Assembly (NCBI GenBank): GCA_022393335.1 | Contig: JAJEKB010020526.1 | Coordinates: 193,719 to 257,718 of the forward strand | Reading direction: 5' to 3' | DNA: 64,000 nucleotides | Source: Macrotrachela quadricornifera | Taxonomy: Eukaryota; Rotifera; Eurotatoria; Philodinida; Philodinidae | The notes under the pieces: generated by a model | The model's database searches: none | Told to the model about the DNA's origin: nothing | The model's input: only the letters and a program-made list of their open reading frames with translations | Shown here: positions 19,728-31,738 of the stretch, in pieces | How the letters are laid out: the number at the start of each line of letters is the position of its first letter | Position numbering within the stretch: position 1 is the first letter of the stretch | Made by a program: the position numbers and the translations under genes

Positions 19728-22700
19728 ATGAATAAAAAACTCTTAGCATTTCAACAAACTTGGTCAACAATTAATCATAAAGCAAATCATACTTATATGA
19801 AAACTAAACAAATTGAACGACTTTTTGACAAAATCAAGAATATATCGATGTATACAAATTGTTCATTTGTTAATAATTTATGTTTAATTAAATATCTAAC
19901 ATTATTTGATATTATTTCAATGTTAATTCATCGATGTGAAAATTCAATTTTGTATACTTCTATTGATCATATGCAGAATATTTCTGAATATATTTCTCAA
20001 AATATGAGTATTAATCAATTACGAAAGCAATTTTGTTTGTATCTAATTCATTAAGATCAGATGAAATAAATATTGTTTCTATCAATGAAATTTGTTGGTC
20101 TGATTGAACGAATCTCTTTGTTAAATAGTTTTCATCATTCCAAACATATCATTGTTATACATTGCAATTTTATTATACTAAGCAAAATTCAATCTTTCTC
20201 GACATTTTTTCTATTCAATTAAATTCAACAATTGAAGAACATATTAATTATTTATTTCTCAAAGTTGAAATCTTATGGGATATTTTGTTTTAGTTGGTAT
20301 TGCGTCAATTAAAACAACAGAAGAAGCAATTCAAGATGCAATTTTAATCTTTAAAACTATTAGAAAATGGTGTGAACGATCGATTATGTCAGCGTTGGGA
20401 ATTCTATTGAATTCGGATCCGCATCGTACTCTTGATATTCAATCTAGTTTTATAATTCTCATCTGATAGTCACTCGAGCACATACCTTAAATATTTGTCA
20501 ATCAATCTTTTCGATGATCTCATAGAAATCAATAACTAAAATTTCATATTTTATTTAGGTAAATTATCTGACAAATGAATTTTTCTTAGAAAAGATCATC
20601 GTTGAATATCTCTTAATGAGAATCCATTGATCGTTGACAATAATGTTATTTTTTACTAAAATTGCTCATCTTTCATTAATTAATTTGCCTTGATTTGACG
20701 GTATATAAAATACATCTTCATCATTAAATCCATCTTCTGTTTTCTAATCTATGTGGTATAAAAACTCTTTGAACATCAATCACAATTGAGTATATTATTT
20801 CTAATCCATCGAATGGAAGTTTAGTTGATTCACTTATTCCTTATATATAATTATTTATGAAATTTCGTCCAGAATTTTTCGAAGGTTATCAATGGACAAA
20901 ATCAATAAATATGTCATCTATTCTTCTTTATATAGAATTGTCGATTATCTTCAATTAATCTATCGATTAAAATCAAATTGATCAATCTTTAGAATTCAAG
21001 AAGAAAAATTTTATTAAAATGATCCTTTTTATACATCGACTATAGATAGAACATTAAGATATATTTTTCATTCATTTGATCGAATATTTATACCAAATTC
21101 TAATTATCAATTAATTCATTCACTTGTTTATTATATAATGAACAAGAAAATATCAACATTTTTATTTCGAATTTAATGATTCTGATTATATACCATGGCA
21201 AATATCATCAATATCAAAAGAAATTCAACGTTTCGAACCAAAAATTGTTAAAAACAAATAAATTGAAAAATTCGATTAACAAAAATGAAAGTTTGTTTTT
21301 TTAGATGAAGATAAACGTTCGAATATTATTGGAAAATGTTGTTCAAAATCAAGAACAATTTATTAATTCTAGAGAAAAGAATCTAAAAAAGATTTATCTG
21401 AAAATTCGATGATTACTTTCGATTTATTTGTTGAATATGAAAATATTTTCGGTAAAAGATGATAGATTATATATAAGATGTTTTTCATTGATAAGACTTC
21501 GATAAAAATCAATGAAATTAATACTTGAGGAGACTAGGAGAAGGGTTAAAAATCTAGATTTCGGGAGGTATTGAATGTTAAGATCGAAATCTGAATGGCA
21601 CTTGAATACTCAATAAAGTGCTTTGAATTGGACTTGTTAGTTATGTCGAAAGATATTCCTGACATTTCTCCAGAAATCTTAACGATGATCTTATAAGAAA
21701 CAGATTATAATTGACTCATTTTTCAGAGTAGCGCCGATCCTGATCAATAGAAAGTTTTAAGAGCAGTTCAGAAATCGAGGACACGCCTTCACTTCATCAC
21801 TTGTAACTTCTAATCCATTGACTCGGATTGTCCGTAAAAGATCAAAGGTTATGAACTGATTTGCTTAGTTATCTTATTATTTCGTAGTTTCTGAACTTTC
21901 ATTCGATCATCATTAAATAGTGTTGAGTTTATTATGGGAGTGAACGATTGCCGTGCATAATCCACCCTCATGTATGAACGGCCCTCCGAAGAGGTTTTCG
22001 AAACCCTCAAGATATCTTAATTAATTTTCTAAAAAATATTTCCTGTCACAAGAAGAAGTTTTTCAGTTTAAAGATCGATTCTATATCTCTTCCTTGAGAA
22101 TCCTTTTTACATTCTCGGAAAGAAAAATCTGGATAAAACACTGCTATCAGATAGGATCGGCAATATCAAATCAAAGAAAATAAAATGGCGAGATAAACTA
22201 TCTTGTTATTTCTTGATCGTACATCTCATTGAATAATTGTCGAATCAAAAAGAATTGTTAGGCAAGTTAAAGTACCAGTTTGAGATTCCCATGTCACGAC
22301 CTTCGGCAAATATTCAACATTTCTTAAAGCTTGTGTGTTTCTCAAAAGCATGTAAACTGTATCGAGTCATCCAAGTCTGGATACATTGACTGATTCCAAT
22401 CTTCTATTCGATAATATCGATTTAGAGAATTTTTCTCCGATTCTTGATGTCTCGTATGAAAATGTTGAACAATATATTAAAAAAATTTAATACCGAACAT
22501 TTAACTTATCAACCACTCGATAATAGAAATTCAACAATTGGTTCTGATCAAAAATCCTTAGAAAAAGTTGGTCGATGAGAGAAATATAATAATCATTTAT
22601 CCAAATTTTTCTAAATGAACAATGGGTCAATGATTATCTCCAAAGATATCCTGAAAAAATTCAATTAAATCAAATCGAAATCATTTGGTTAAATGAAAAT

Positions 22701-22871
22701 TTCGAATACGGAAAAGCATATGATTTTATTCTTAAATATCATCTATTAAAAACAATTATTTATATTGAAGTAAAAAGTACAATTAATAATAATCGTCAAT
22801 TAATTTCAATAACATTTAATCGATTACAATATTGTTCTTCTTTGTCAGATATGAATCTATCGCGTTTATAA
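19728..22871 (+). pseudogene. NO VEIN-type (DUF3883) protein, heavily decayed
   Basis: The clear part is 22468-22871: after KVGR, a TGA (22576) and EKY comes, in another frame from 22623, WVNDYLQRYPEKI, then IEIIWLNENFEYGKAYDF and IIYIEVKSTINNN. These match the DUF3883 domain at the C-terminus of plant NO VEIN-like proteins: a GRWGE-like entry, a W-N motif, a YD pair and EVKST, which recalls restriction-endonuclease folds. Upstream, from 19728, short frames of similar composition (a 108-codon one at 19728-20054) may be the rest of this large protein, but many stops and frameshifts prevent proof, and a stretch near 21540-22430 looks foreign. Non-functional. Confidence 0.55.
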
Positions 22872-23202
22872 TATAGATTAACTCATTTAACGCGATTCAA
22901 TTTTCTTCGAAATATTGAATCTGTTCGAGAATCTACTTATAATAAATGTACCTATTCGTCATTTCATTATCTTCTACCCATCATCACATTACGAGTCATG
23001 CTTTTGTGAATAAAGGAGATATCCATTACGTCATTCTTTTGTTCTTTGAAATTCACATACAGTACACGTAGAGGAAAATTCCCAGGTTTTCTCCCTATAT
23101 CTTGTCTCTCTATCTTTTTATATACTTAAGTATAAAAGTAACCGGAACTCTGTACTTGTTCACATGTCGTTCGAAGACTCTGAAACAAAAGAAAGCGCTA
23201 GC

Positions 23203-23674
23203 TTACTTGTAATGGAAGTACGTGTACTATAACCGAGCTATAGTTGATATTTTGGCGACAAATGAAAGCTCTCATTGCCAAACTAACAAAAGTTAAAATA
23301 TTAGCAGCTGTTGGCTTGCCTAGAGGAAGATATTATAATTTTAAGATATGTGAAAAAAAATGAATCAGAAAAGATTTTATCCACTATTATAAGGACAAAA
23401 CAAGGTGTTGTTCGGGCCAATCTTAGGTTTATCAAGGATGCTCTTTCATATGGCTCGAATAACCTTATGTTTTGTCCTTATAATAGTGGATAAAACCTTC
23501 TTTGATTCATTTGTATACCTAAATTTCACATACCTTAAAATTATTATCTCCCTCTAAGCAAGCCAAGGAGAGCTAATATTTTAACCTTGTTACTTTAGTG
23601 GTGAGAGCTTTCATTTGATCCTAATATGTCTAGTCGATTTAACTTACAACACAAACATCTCCATTGTAAAATAA
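23203..23674. mobile_element. Inverted-repeat (MITE-like) element
   Basis: The arms of about 210 bp (23203-23420 and 23451-23674) are imperfect reverse complements around a loop of about 30 bp; AAATGAAAGCTCTC and TTATAATAGTGGATAAAA are landmarks. The ends resemble TTACTTGTAATGG. The 60-codon frame across the centre is a product of the palindrome. No target-site duplication was identified. Confidence 0.7.
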
Positions 23675-23847
23675 TACTAAAGTTCTGGAAGGTATCGAAA
23701 CTAATGTGATCTTAATGATACTGATATATTTAAGAAAGATTCTTGAAGCCTATTGTTTAAATACTTACTTAATTCTATAAAACGTTAATTTAAATAATCC
23801 TAATATTCCTATATACTCAAACGGTGAGTACCATAAAAATCGAATAT

Positions 23848-23962
23848 ATTCCTCTAGGCGCAAGCCAAGGGTCGCTGATATTTTAACCTTGTTAATTTAG
23901 CGTTGAGAGCTTTAATTTGACCTGAATATGTCCCATTTTTTAGACAGACAAGACAAACACTT
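23848..23962 (+). repeat. Partial copy of the 23203 element
   Basis: Repeats the right arm of the neighbouring element (CAAGCCAAGG, ATATTTTAACCTTGTTA, GAGAGCTTT, CTTCCATTTGT) with about 20% differences and no left arm. Confidence 0.65.
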
Positions 23963-24502
23963 CCATTTGTGAGTGGTTTTAATATTTTTTTCTTTAGTAT
24001 ACAAAGTTTTAGTCATGGTTATTAAAGCTTATAGTTTTACATATGTGGCTCATGTGAGAGTTTTTTACGTTTCAAGTGTTCACTTTTTTATATTTGATTT
24101 CTTTTTTCTTTGTATGTTTCAATCTATATTCTTATCTCCCCAGGTCTATCAAAACGGTATCGTTTGCGAACCGAAAACGAACCGTATTGTATCCGTATGG
24201 TAAACGCACCTTATTTGGTCGTTTTCTCTCCGTTTACGAATCAAATTCGAATTTTAAGGTAAGATTCTAGTATGATCATACTATGAAATTCTGCCAGATC
24301 TTCTATTATCCATGCAAGATTTTATTGGAACTTCAAATATAGTTTTTCACTGATCTCAGCGCTCCGTTCTAATCTGTGATATTTTCCTTTCCTAATCAAC
24401 CGTTCTTCATAATTATCTTTGATTTTCCATCATTTTTTATCAAACAACACCACATCTGTGCACCTGATTCATATTTACCATTATGACGATGTTAGCAAAA
24501 TC

Positions 24503-25340
24503 ATATCTAAATAAAAACAATAAAAATTTAATATATAAAATTTATACTTACATATACCACGATATTATTAAAATATCTAAATAAAAATTAAGAAAAAGAT
24601 TTTATATGTTAAACTTATAATTGCCTATTCGACGGTAAAACTAAAATATCTAAGAAGAAAACAAACTTCGTATATAAAGTTCTATTTATCTATTTGAGAA
24701 TATTATTATAATATCTAATTAAAAAAAAATAAAAATCTAATTAAAATATTCAGACTTACCACACTATGGTATTATTGATATATCTAAATAAAAAATAAGA
24801 ACTCTATATATAAAAATCCTAAGTGTTCATTGCAAAATTTGATTGAAATATCTAAATGAAAAACAAGTATAGAAAGTTTATATATATAATTCATACATTT
24901 TCAATAACATTATTTTAATATCTATATAAAAAAAAAGAATTGTATAGATAAAATTCTTATTTGTCCATATCGACGACATGATTGAAATCTTGAAATAAAA
25001 CAATTTTAATATATAATTTTCATATTTGTCTCTCGACGATAAAAATGAAACTATCTAAATAAAAAAGAAAGAAGAATTTTACAAATAAAATGCATACGTG
25101 CCTATTCAACGATTATATTGGATTATCTAAATAAAAAGAATATATACATTGTTTATATATATAATTCATACGCTTTCGACGATATCGTTGTAATATCTAA
25201 ATAAAAAAAAGAATTTAATACGTAAACTTGATATTTCGCTTGTTCACGATAATTTTTAAATATCTGAATCTAAAGATAATAAAAATTATACATAGAAATT
25301 GTTTACTGCAATCGACAATGATGTGAAATTATCTATGCGA
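24503..25340 (+). repeat. Tandem array, 13 units of about 69 bp
   Basis: The word ATATCTAAATAAAA or a close variant starts at 24503, 24573, 24646, 24711, 24780, 24848, 24918, 24986, 25051, 25123, 25193, 25260 and 25329; the mean spacing is 68.8 bp. A typical unit continues with an A-rich stretch, ATATATAAAATTCATA and a CGACGATAT segment. Units are diverged and the array is AT-rich throughout. No coding function. Confidence 0.8.
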
Positions 25341-26215
25341 AAAGTAAGATAGCAGACTAAGTTCATGTCTATATTCCTGTTTACCTTTATTGAGCTATGT
25401 TGACGAAGAAAAACTTTAGTTGCGCATGATTAGGTATGACTTTGCAAGATTTTGATCATCAAATTTTATTCAAATCTTATACTAAGAATTTTATAAGATT
25501 TACTTTAGCATCTTATTATAAGATACATTAAAAACGCCACTTAAACGGTGTTTCGTTACGGTGTAGTGAATGGTGTATGCTAAACGGCCTGTAATGTATC
25601 CGTATATATGTAATTAACCGATACTCGTAAGCGAAAAATATCTGGACACCGTAAAGATGCCGTTTGGTATCGGTTTATCGTCGTTTACGGACCGTCAATA
25701 TAGACCTGTGTCGTAACTACTCCCGCTGTATTATTATGTCGAATGTTTTAATACTTTGCTTTTTTTCACGTTTTAAAGTACATTACAGAATGATGTTTTC
25801 TAAATATTTCTTTTTTTTACTCATTTACACGTTCATTATTCTTAATAAATCAATTATATTTCTGTGCTGTTAATAAAATGAAGCTTTTAATCTAAAGATT
25901 CTTATAACTATTTTATAAGCATGTATTACCAATCTAAATTAACATGGCTCATTACATGAGCACCTTACAATACATACTATTTATTGTGCTAGAAGTGTGT
26001 ATTAATTAAAGTTGACTTAGATATAGATAATTTGACTTTCGTTACAAATTTTAGTTGGAAAATGAGATTTACTTTAAAATTATATTACACAAAGACAAAA
26101 CGGTTTTTTGTACTTTTACAATTTAAGAGGAGAAACTGATGTTGTAATTCAGAGATAGAATTGGTATATAGGTCCCGTTGCTACCGGTATTTACAGAAAA
26201 TTCTTCTGCTTTATT

Positions 26216-26241
26216 GAGTCGAAGCGACGAATGTTACTTGT
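26216..26241 (-). repeat. Dispersed repeat family 1, copy C
   Basis: The reverse complement gives ACAAGTAACATTCGTCGC and the GACTC word that ends the core. Only the core is clear. Confidence 0.5.
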
Positions 26242-26489
26242 AGTACAAGCACATAGTACTCATTAAACTATTCTGTGAGACAATGCAGCTATAACGATGC
26301 ATAAATTTGACTAAAAAGATACTCATAAAAATGCAGTTGTGTTTGACATTAGGACACCTTTTTATTTTATATCATGGTATTAACTAAGGAATAGTTAGAG
26401 ATTTTTTTAACAGCCACAATGCAAAGAGAGAATTTTACAATTCTACTTTTTAAACCTGTTTGTTCTATAAAGTAGTCGATAGCAGTGAC

Positions 26490-26681
26490 GATTTTATTTA
26501 TAGGAATCACCATAACTCTATACTGACTATACTATTATTGACCGTCACGATACTATTACAATAGATATATACGGATGCATTTGGTATTGTCATCAATTAT
26601 CTCAACAAGTAAAATAGTATACAAATAGTCTTAATCATTCACTCATGGATTAAGCGAGTCGAGACGATGAGCGTTACTTGT
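26490..26681 (-). repeat. Dispersed repeat family 1, copy D
   Basis: The core lies at 26652-26681 (reverse strand ACAAGTAACGCTCATCG). The body to the left is similar in length and base content to copies A and B. Confidence 0.6.
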
Positions 26682-27097
26682 TTTAAACGTATATCATTTG
26701 TCGTCGTACTCCTCCATTTTATAACACATTCTAAGCGACCATCGTACAAACAATCGTTTTTCGACGTTTTCGAAACCTTTAAGGTAATTTACTGCCCTTT
26801 CTGTATGACATAAGCTATATGAACAATAATCATTCCAAAATGAGGGTATCAGATGGTTAAAAGCTTTACCAAAATGACTTTTTAAATAAAAATGTCGAAG
26901 AACTGATTTTTTATCTTAAACGAGTCGATTCTTTCTCACAAGAATATTCTTTGAAAAAGAGATTTCTAGCTGTATTTATTTGATTAAGAGACAAGATACT
27001 ATTTGCATCAAAAAAAGCATCATCATGATTGCCACTAGAAATGTCATCGTGGTTCTCACTCATCAATGCCATAAAACAAAAGTACCTCAGTATAAAA

Positions 27098-28315
27098 CTA
27101 TAGCTGAGCTATATTATTCAGTAAAATGGCGAACACATCACTTATATCACCATAACAAAGTTCGTCTATTTGCGTTGTCGTATGTTCACCTAATGCTAAA
27201 AGAGTCATTTGTGTTAATGGTAATTGAAATTCATCTTTCATTTCTTGTTTGATTTTTTCGACATCGAAGTTTTGATGAAGATCATGATGATGATGATTTG
27301 CCATCCACTGGCGTACATCGGCCAATCGTTCTATTTCTTTTCCATCGGGTTCATCATATTTTTCCAAGAAGAATTCATGACTTTTTTCTGTTTTACATTC
27401 GAGTTCACCAGCAAAGTAACGCTCGAGTAAACTAGTCAATTGCTGACTATTTTGAAAAATATGGAAATATATTTGTCGATCGTCTAATATATCATGTTGT
27501 TCAGCTTTTTCGTAAACCAAGATGTGTTTCCGATTATTGAAATAGAGTGCTTCGAATGGAATCGACGAATCAGAATCACAAATGATAACATGAGCATGTT
27601 CGATTAGTTTTAACGTATTCGTTTGTATATTTGGTAAAATACTTTTCGAGGTAAGAAAATGATGTACACTTTCTTGTTCCAATTTACTTAGAGATACCAA
27701 TGGATTTTCATTATCTTTCAGTTGGTGAGTGAGGGGATGTAATTTGATGACATGTGGAAATGAGAAAGCAACAATTTGTTCGACAATTGCTCTGTTCGAC
27801 AAAAGACTAAACGGAGAATCTTCAGATGAAAAGCTGGGGCAGACGACAATCTTATTATTTTCGTTTATTTCAGTAGATGGTAAATGTTTTGTACGCATAT
27901 AATTAGTGAAAGTAATTGGTAATCGATGCGAATACGCATGAGCACAACTTTGACATCCATACATGCAGTGACCTGTAGAATAGACATCAATAATCGAAGG
28001 AGCATTTTTTTGTATGCTACGAAAGAAACGAAGTTGTAATTGTCCAAGAGAGTAGTTGATCGAAGCAGTGAGAAGAACAACTACTCGACGTTGCTGTTGT
28101 TGTTGCACGGCAAGTTCTGTAAGAATAGCATCAATACTGAATTCATGCACTTGAACATGACTTGATGTGGAAAAGTAGTCTCGTACGAGCTGTTGAGCTG
28201 GATTCCATTTATAAACGAAGAGATGAACGTCGGCAAACGAGGCAAATGAAAGAACAAATTCTACATGAGCATAACCTGTATGATAAGGTAAAAAAAAGAT
28301 CAGATTGTTCGACAT
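27098..28315 (-). CDS. GT-B-type transferase, CDP-glycerol transferase-like
   Basis: An intronless ATG-started frame of 405 codons. Residues 188-197 (HVIKLHPLTH) and 237-268 (LIEHAHVIICDSDSSIPFEA, then LYFNNRKHILVY) correspond to the two conserved stretches of the CDP-glycerol glycerophosphotransferase (TagB/TagF) family: a K-L-H-P motif, and a D-x-S-S-x-x-F/Y-E segment followed by a hydrophobic strand. These residues would bind the nucleotide-linked donor in a GT-B fold. There is no signal peptide or TM helix, so the protein is probably cytosolic. In bacteria this family builds teichoic acids and capsules; an intronless copy in an animal suggests horizontal acquisition. The acceptor is unknown. 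Glutamine and histidine runs (QQQQQ at about 71, HHHH near 350) are lineage-specific. Confidence 0.6.
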   Translation of the reverse strand: MSNNLIFFLPYHTGYAHVEFVLSFASFADVHLFVYKWNPAQQLVRDYFSTSSHVQVHEFSIDAILTELAVQQQQQRRVVVLLTASINYSLGQLQLRFFRSIQKNAPSIIDVYSTGHCMYGCQSCAHAYSHRLPITFTNYMRTKHLPSTEINENNKIVVCPSFSSEDSPFSLLSNRAIVEQIVAFSFPHVIKLHPLTHQLKDNENPLVSLSKLEQESVHHFLTSKSILPNIQTNTLKLIEHAHVIICDSDSSIPFEALYFNNRKHILVYEKAEQHDILDDRQIYFHIFQNSQQLTSLLERYFAGELECKTEKSHEFFLEKYDEPDGKEIERLADVRQWMANHHHHDLHQNFDVEKIKQEMKDEFQLPLTQMTLLALGEHTTTQIDELCYGDISDVFAILLNNIAQL

Positions 28316-28861
28316 TTCAATTGATGATGTACAAACCGAGCGTGTGGTAAAGACAAATACTGGAAGAAGTTTTATTCAAACCTCAGTATTTTGATTGAAT
28401 TTTCGTTAATCGAGTGAGAAATGACGATCGTACTAAAACTTGCACGTAAACAATCGATGATTCATCATATTATCGCTTTGTTGAAGAACATAAAGAAAGA
28501 AGTTGGTATTCGACATACTGTTGAAGATGGACAAATAGAAAATAATGAAATTAGAATGATTATAAAACGAAAAATGGCCAAAAACTTTAAAAGAGAAAGA
28601 AAATAATAAAATAATGACGTTGAGATAAAGGAAAAATCTAGAAATTAATTAAAAAGAAACAGAATTTGAATAGATGTCACTAGTTAACTGTTGTACTTTC
28701 TCGTTTTTATTTTACTATGTCACAAACTCTGATGTACTTCAGTTTTACCCAACAGTAGACAATTGGATCAGTCGATGGAGAAACTGTTCCCGTTTGTACA
28801 GAAATACTTCACCCTACATAAAATCATTCGTATCAGAGAGAAATGGAAATATACTTATATC

Positions 28862-29660
28862 TATGGAAAAAAAGTCCTCAGAACTTTTGATATTGATATA
28901 AAAGGAAATTTTTTTAGAATTGTTTTAATGAACTATACCACAAGATGCGGCGTGAGACGCTCTACAATTTACATAAGATCGTTTATTTTATAGCTTCAGT
29001 TTTTGTTTCGAAAACAGACAAAATTTCGAGTGACTAGATTTCGACCGTTTAAAACTACTATTCTTTTAATATAAGATGAATTCACTTTCTGGTGTTTTAT
29101 TCTTTCATTATTTGATACCTTTCAAAAACAAAATAGACCACAAGACGCAGCGTGAAAAGCTCTATAATCTACATAAGACAGCTTCTTGTACAAGTGCACA
29201 TTGTGCTTTCAAAATCGACAAAATATGAAAAAATGAACTAAAAAAACAAACTCGTCATGTACCGTAAAAAGTACTTTTTTACAATATCGAAGTTTAGTTG
29301 CTTCTGGTTTCTTTGCTTTTGAAAACAAAAAGCACTATTGTAAGAAAAGTCATCTTATGCAGATGATAGAGCTTTTCACGCTGCATCTTGCAGTGTATTT
29401 TGTTTCTTTCAATAGAAAGTTCTATATAGAAAAGAAGACAAAAATACATTGATCATGTGCTGAACAAAGATTTTTTTTCATTATCGAAATTCTGTCATTC
29501 AGAGTTTTGTTGAATTTAAACACAAAAGAACACAACTGTCAAATGAACTGTTATTCATAGATTTTCACGCTGTATCTTGTGGTATAGCTCATTGAAACAA
29601 TTCACAAAAAAGATTTCTTTTTATATCAATATCAAAAGTTCTGATGACTTTTTTTCCATA
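28862..29660. mobile_element. Inverted-repeat (foldback) element
   Basis: The outer arms begin TATGGAAAAAAAGTC and end with its reverse complement; next come GAACTTTTGATATTGATATA and ACCACAAGATGCGGCGTGA, both mirrored on the right. A second mirrored pair lies nearer the centre (GCGTGAAAAGCTCTATAAT at about 29150 against ATAGAGCTTTTCACGC at about 29370). The module ACCACAAGATGCAGCGTGAA recurs in the elements at 41030 and 43565. No transposase and no clear target-site duplication. Confidence 0.75.
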
Positions 29661-30081
29661 CCTTATGTATCTATCAATTATTGTATTTGCGTATATATTT
29701 CAAACCAAGCAGAAGTGGTTTTTCTTTTAAAGAAAAGCTAATAAACAATATCTCTTAGTAGAAGGAGAAGTGATAGTCACTAGAGAAATATCAAGCTAGC
29801 AGTATGTTTCAGCAGTAATTCCATTATTAAATTCAAATAAATAAACTTGTTCTACTGGTTAGCTTTATTCTTGTAATAGAAAATACAATTGTTTATTTTA
29901 GAAATGATCAGTTGCTTTTTTTTGGTTTAATTTTTTATTATCTTTAAGATTAGCTGATGGCAATAAGATAATCATAGTTCATTGAAAACTAAAGAATACA
30001 CCTAAACTTTCAGATAATCGACTGTTAATATCGATGAATTTCACAAGTACTATATTATTACTTAGGCTATGTTATTGATTA

Positions 30082-30454
30082 GAAAAAGAAGAAGAATACC
30101 CCGCCTTCTCGGCTACCTTTCAGTATAGGGTGATGTCCAAGGAGATTTTCATTGACTCGATATTTTTCCTACAACTATTGCTAGCTGTAGCTCTGGACAG
30201 AAGGCCGGCCTGACACAGAGTTCTTCTCACTCAATTACTTGAGCTCCCCATACACACTGACTAACTACATACCAGCTACAGGAGCTATATGGTATATCGA
30301 CAATGTAATCGGCATGCTATCAGACGGGTGATCTGAGATAAACAACCGGCAATGACTCATCCAGTGTCATTCTATGACTGGTGGTACTGAGGTTCGAACA
30401 CAGTACCTTATGGGTATTTGTCGAACAACGTAACTATTCAGCCATAGTGGCTGC
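30082..30454 (-). mobile_element. tRNA-derived SINE with 9-bp target-site duplication
   Basis: On the minus strand the element starts GCAGCCACTATGG. It has a box A-like TGGCTGAATAGTT (complement of 30432-30444) and a box B-like GTTCGAACCTC (complement of 30389-30399), correctly spaced for a tRNA-derived Pol III promoter. A GC-richer body of about 290 bp follows and ends in a short (TTC)n tail. The whole is flanked exactly by TATTGATTA (30073-30081 and 30455-30463). Short length, internal promoter, simple-repeat tail and target-site duplication together identify a SINE; it would be moved by a LINE partner. Confidence 0.8.
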
Positions 30455-30662
30455 TATTGATTAACTATATCTAATGTATATTTTTTCTTTTCTAACAGGT
30501 TTTGAAAGTTTCACAGAAGTATTATATAAAATTACTGGTATTTGGTGCGTTTTATTTAACTATTGATTAAAGTTCAAGTGAAACCTATGGTGATTCTATA
30601 TTTTTTTCAGATTAATGGAACTTGATTGATACTAATATACACCACTTGATTTATGCTTAAAT

Positions 30663-30989
30663 ATGAATGCTTCTTTTTTCAGATTGAATAGTTTTGCTGA
30701 TGAAATGAATCCGATGGAACGATTTAGATCAAATTTGAAAGTGGCTTGCATACTAAGAATAGATTCAGAAATCTGGTTTTCTATGGAATTAGCCCGATAT
30801 TGTCGTCGTTTAGCATCATATTACCAAGTTGATAGTCACGCAATGGTTTTAGCTTTAACCAACGGCGTAGCAACTACTTGTCGTTCAATATATGTTAATC
30901 GTATGTCTCATTTTCTTGTTCCATACAGTTTATTCAATCTTATAGTTGCCCGATCTAATGAATATCTGTCTTATCGTAGTCGATTCTGA
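30663..30989 (+). pseudogene. DUF3987-like fragment
   Basis: After an acceptor-like tract (TTCTTTTTTCAG, about 30680) the frame reads DEMNPMERFRSNLKVACIL, MELARYCRRLASYYQVDSHA, LALTNGVATTCRS and VPYSLFNLIVARS. This recalls the start of DUF3987 domains: a helical segment, an L-A-x-x-x-x-x-D-x-x-A motif and the strand leading to the P-loop. At the expected P-loop (GxSGxGKS) the frame has ARSNEYLSYRSRF and stops, so the ATPase-like core is lost. An upstream piece GFESFTEVLYKITG (about 30500), bounded by AG and GT, could be the preceding exon. The family match is from memory and moderate. Confidence 0.4.
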
Positions 30990-31738
30990 AAAGTATTTTT
31001 ATAGAATTCAAAAAGTACTAGTCGAGTTCAGTTTTAAAACTTCTCTTAGAGTTCTGAGATACAAAAAAAAAATAAGCTTTTGTGGGGCTTTTCGTATACA
31101 CTGCTGGAGACAGACAATTTTTTCTTGGTGATTCAGATTATACATAGATAGCTACTTCAAATATTATTTAACTCTTTCTAATATTTTTCTTTATAACAAG
31201 TAAAGAGCTTTTATTAAAGCAATGGTAAGAGAATGGACTTCATATAAAGACTTTAGAAATAAAATCGATCGAAAGTGGTACTGCTATTTCAGTTTACAAT
31301 GAACTATCTAGCAGAGAGCTTAGTTACAATAACTAAAAAGAATGGAAAAAAATAAAAGCTAGGAAATATGTTTACTTCTCATGTTTTATCGGCATGCTAG
31401 TACAAAAATTGCTTGAAAATATAAACGTATATGTAGCATGTTGTTGTTGCTTCATCGAGAAATTAATTTTTTATTTAATAAGAGTTCAACTAACGTATCT
31501 AGATGGACTAATAACGTTACTACAATATGTTTGTTAGTATTTACTAACATTGATAGTAAGATATACCATAGAAAAAGTAGAAGAACATCTGTTAAAATAT
31601 CTTTTGTTAAAGATAAACGATCATATATACATTTGAAAAGCTTTAAAATCTACGAGTTTTTCGAAATTGTATTAATATGTCTTGATTGATACAAGTATTT
31701 CATTACGATAGCAGAGTTAATTGTCAAATAGTTTTATA

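Larger units (their letters stand above)
22872..27097. other. Repeat-rich stretch without a gene
   Basis: Holds a 470-bp inverted-repeat element with a partial copy, a 13-unit tandem array with related flanks, and two minus-strand copies of dispersed repeat family 1. No gene-like frame was recognised. Confidence 0.55.

Noticed and set aside
28674..28993. Two overlapping frames left of the 28862 element
   Set aside because: They run into the inverted repeat and have no recognisable motif.
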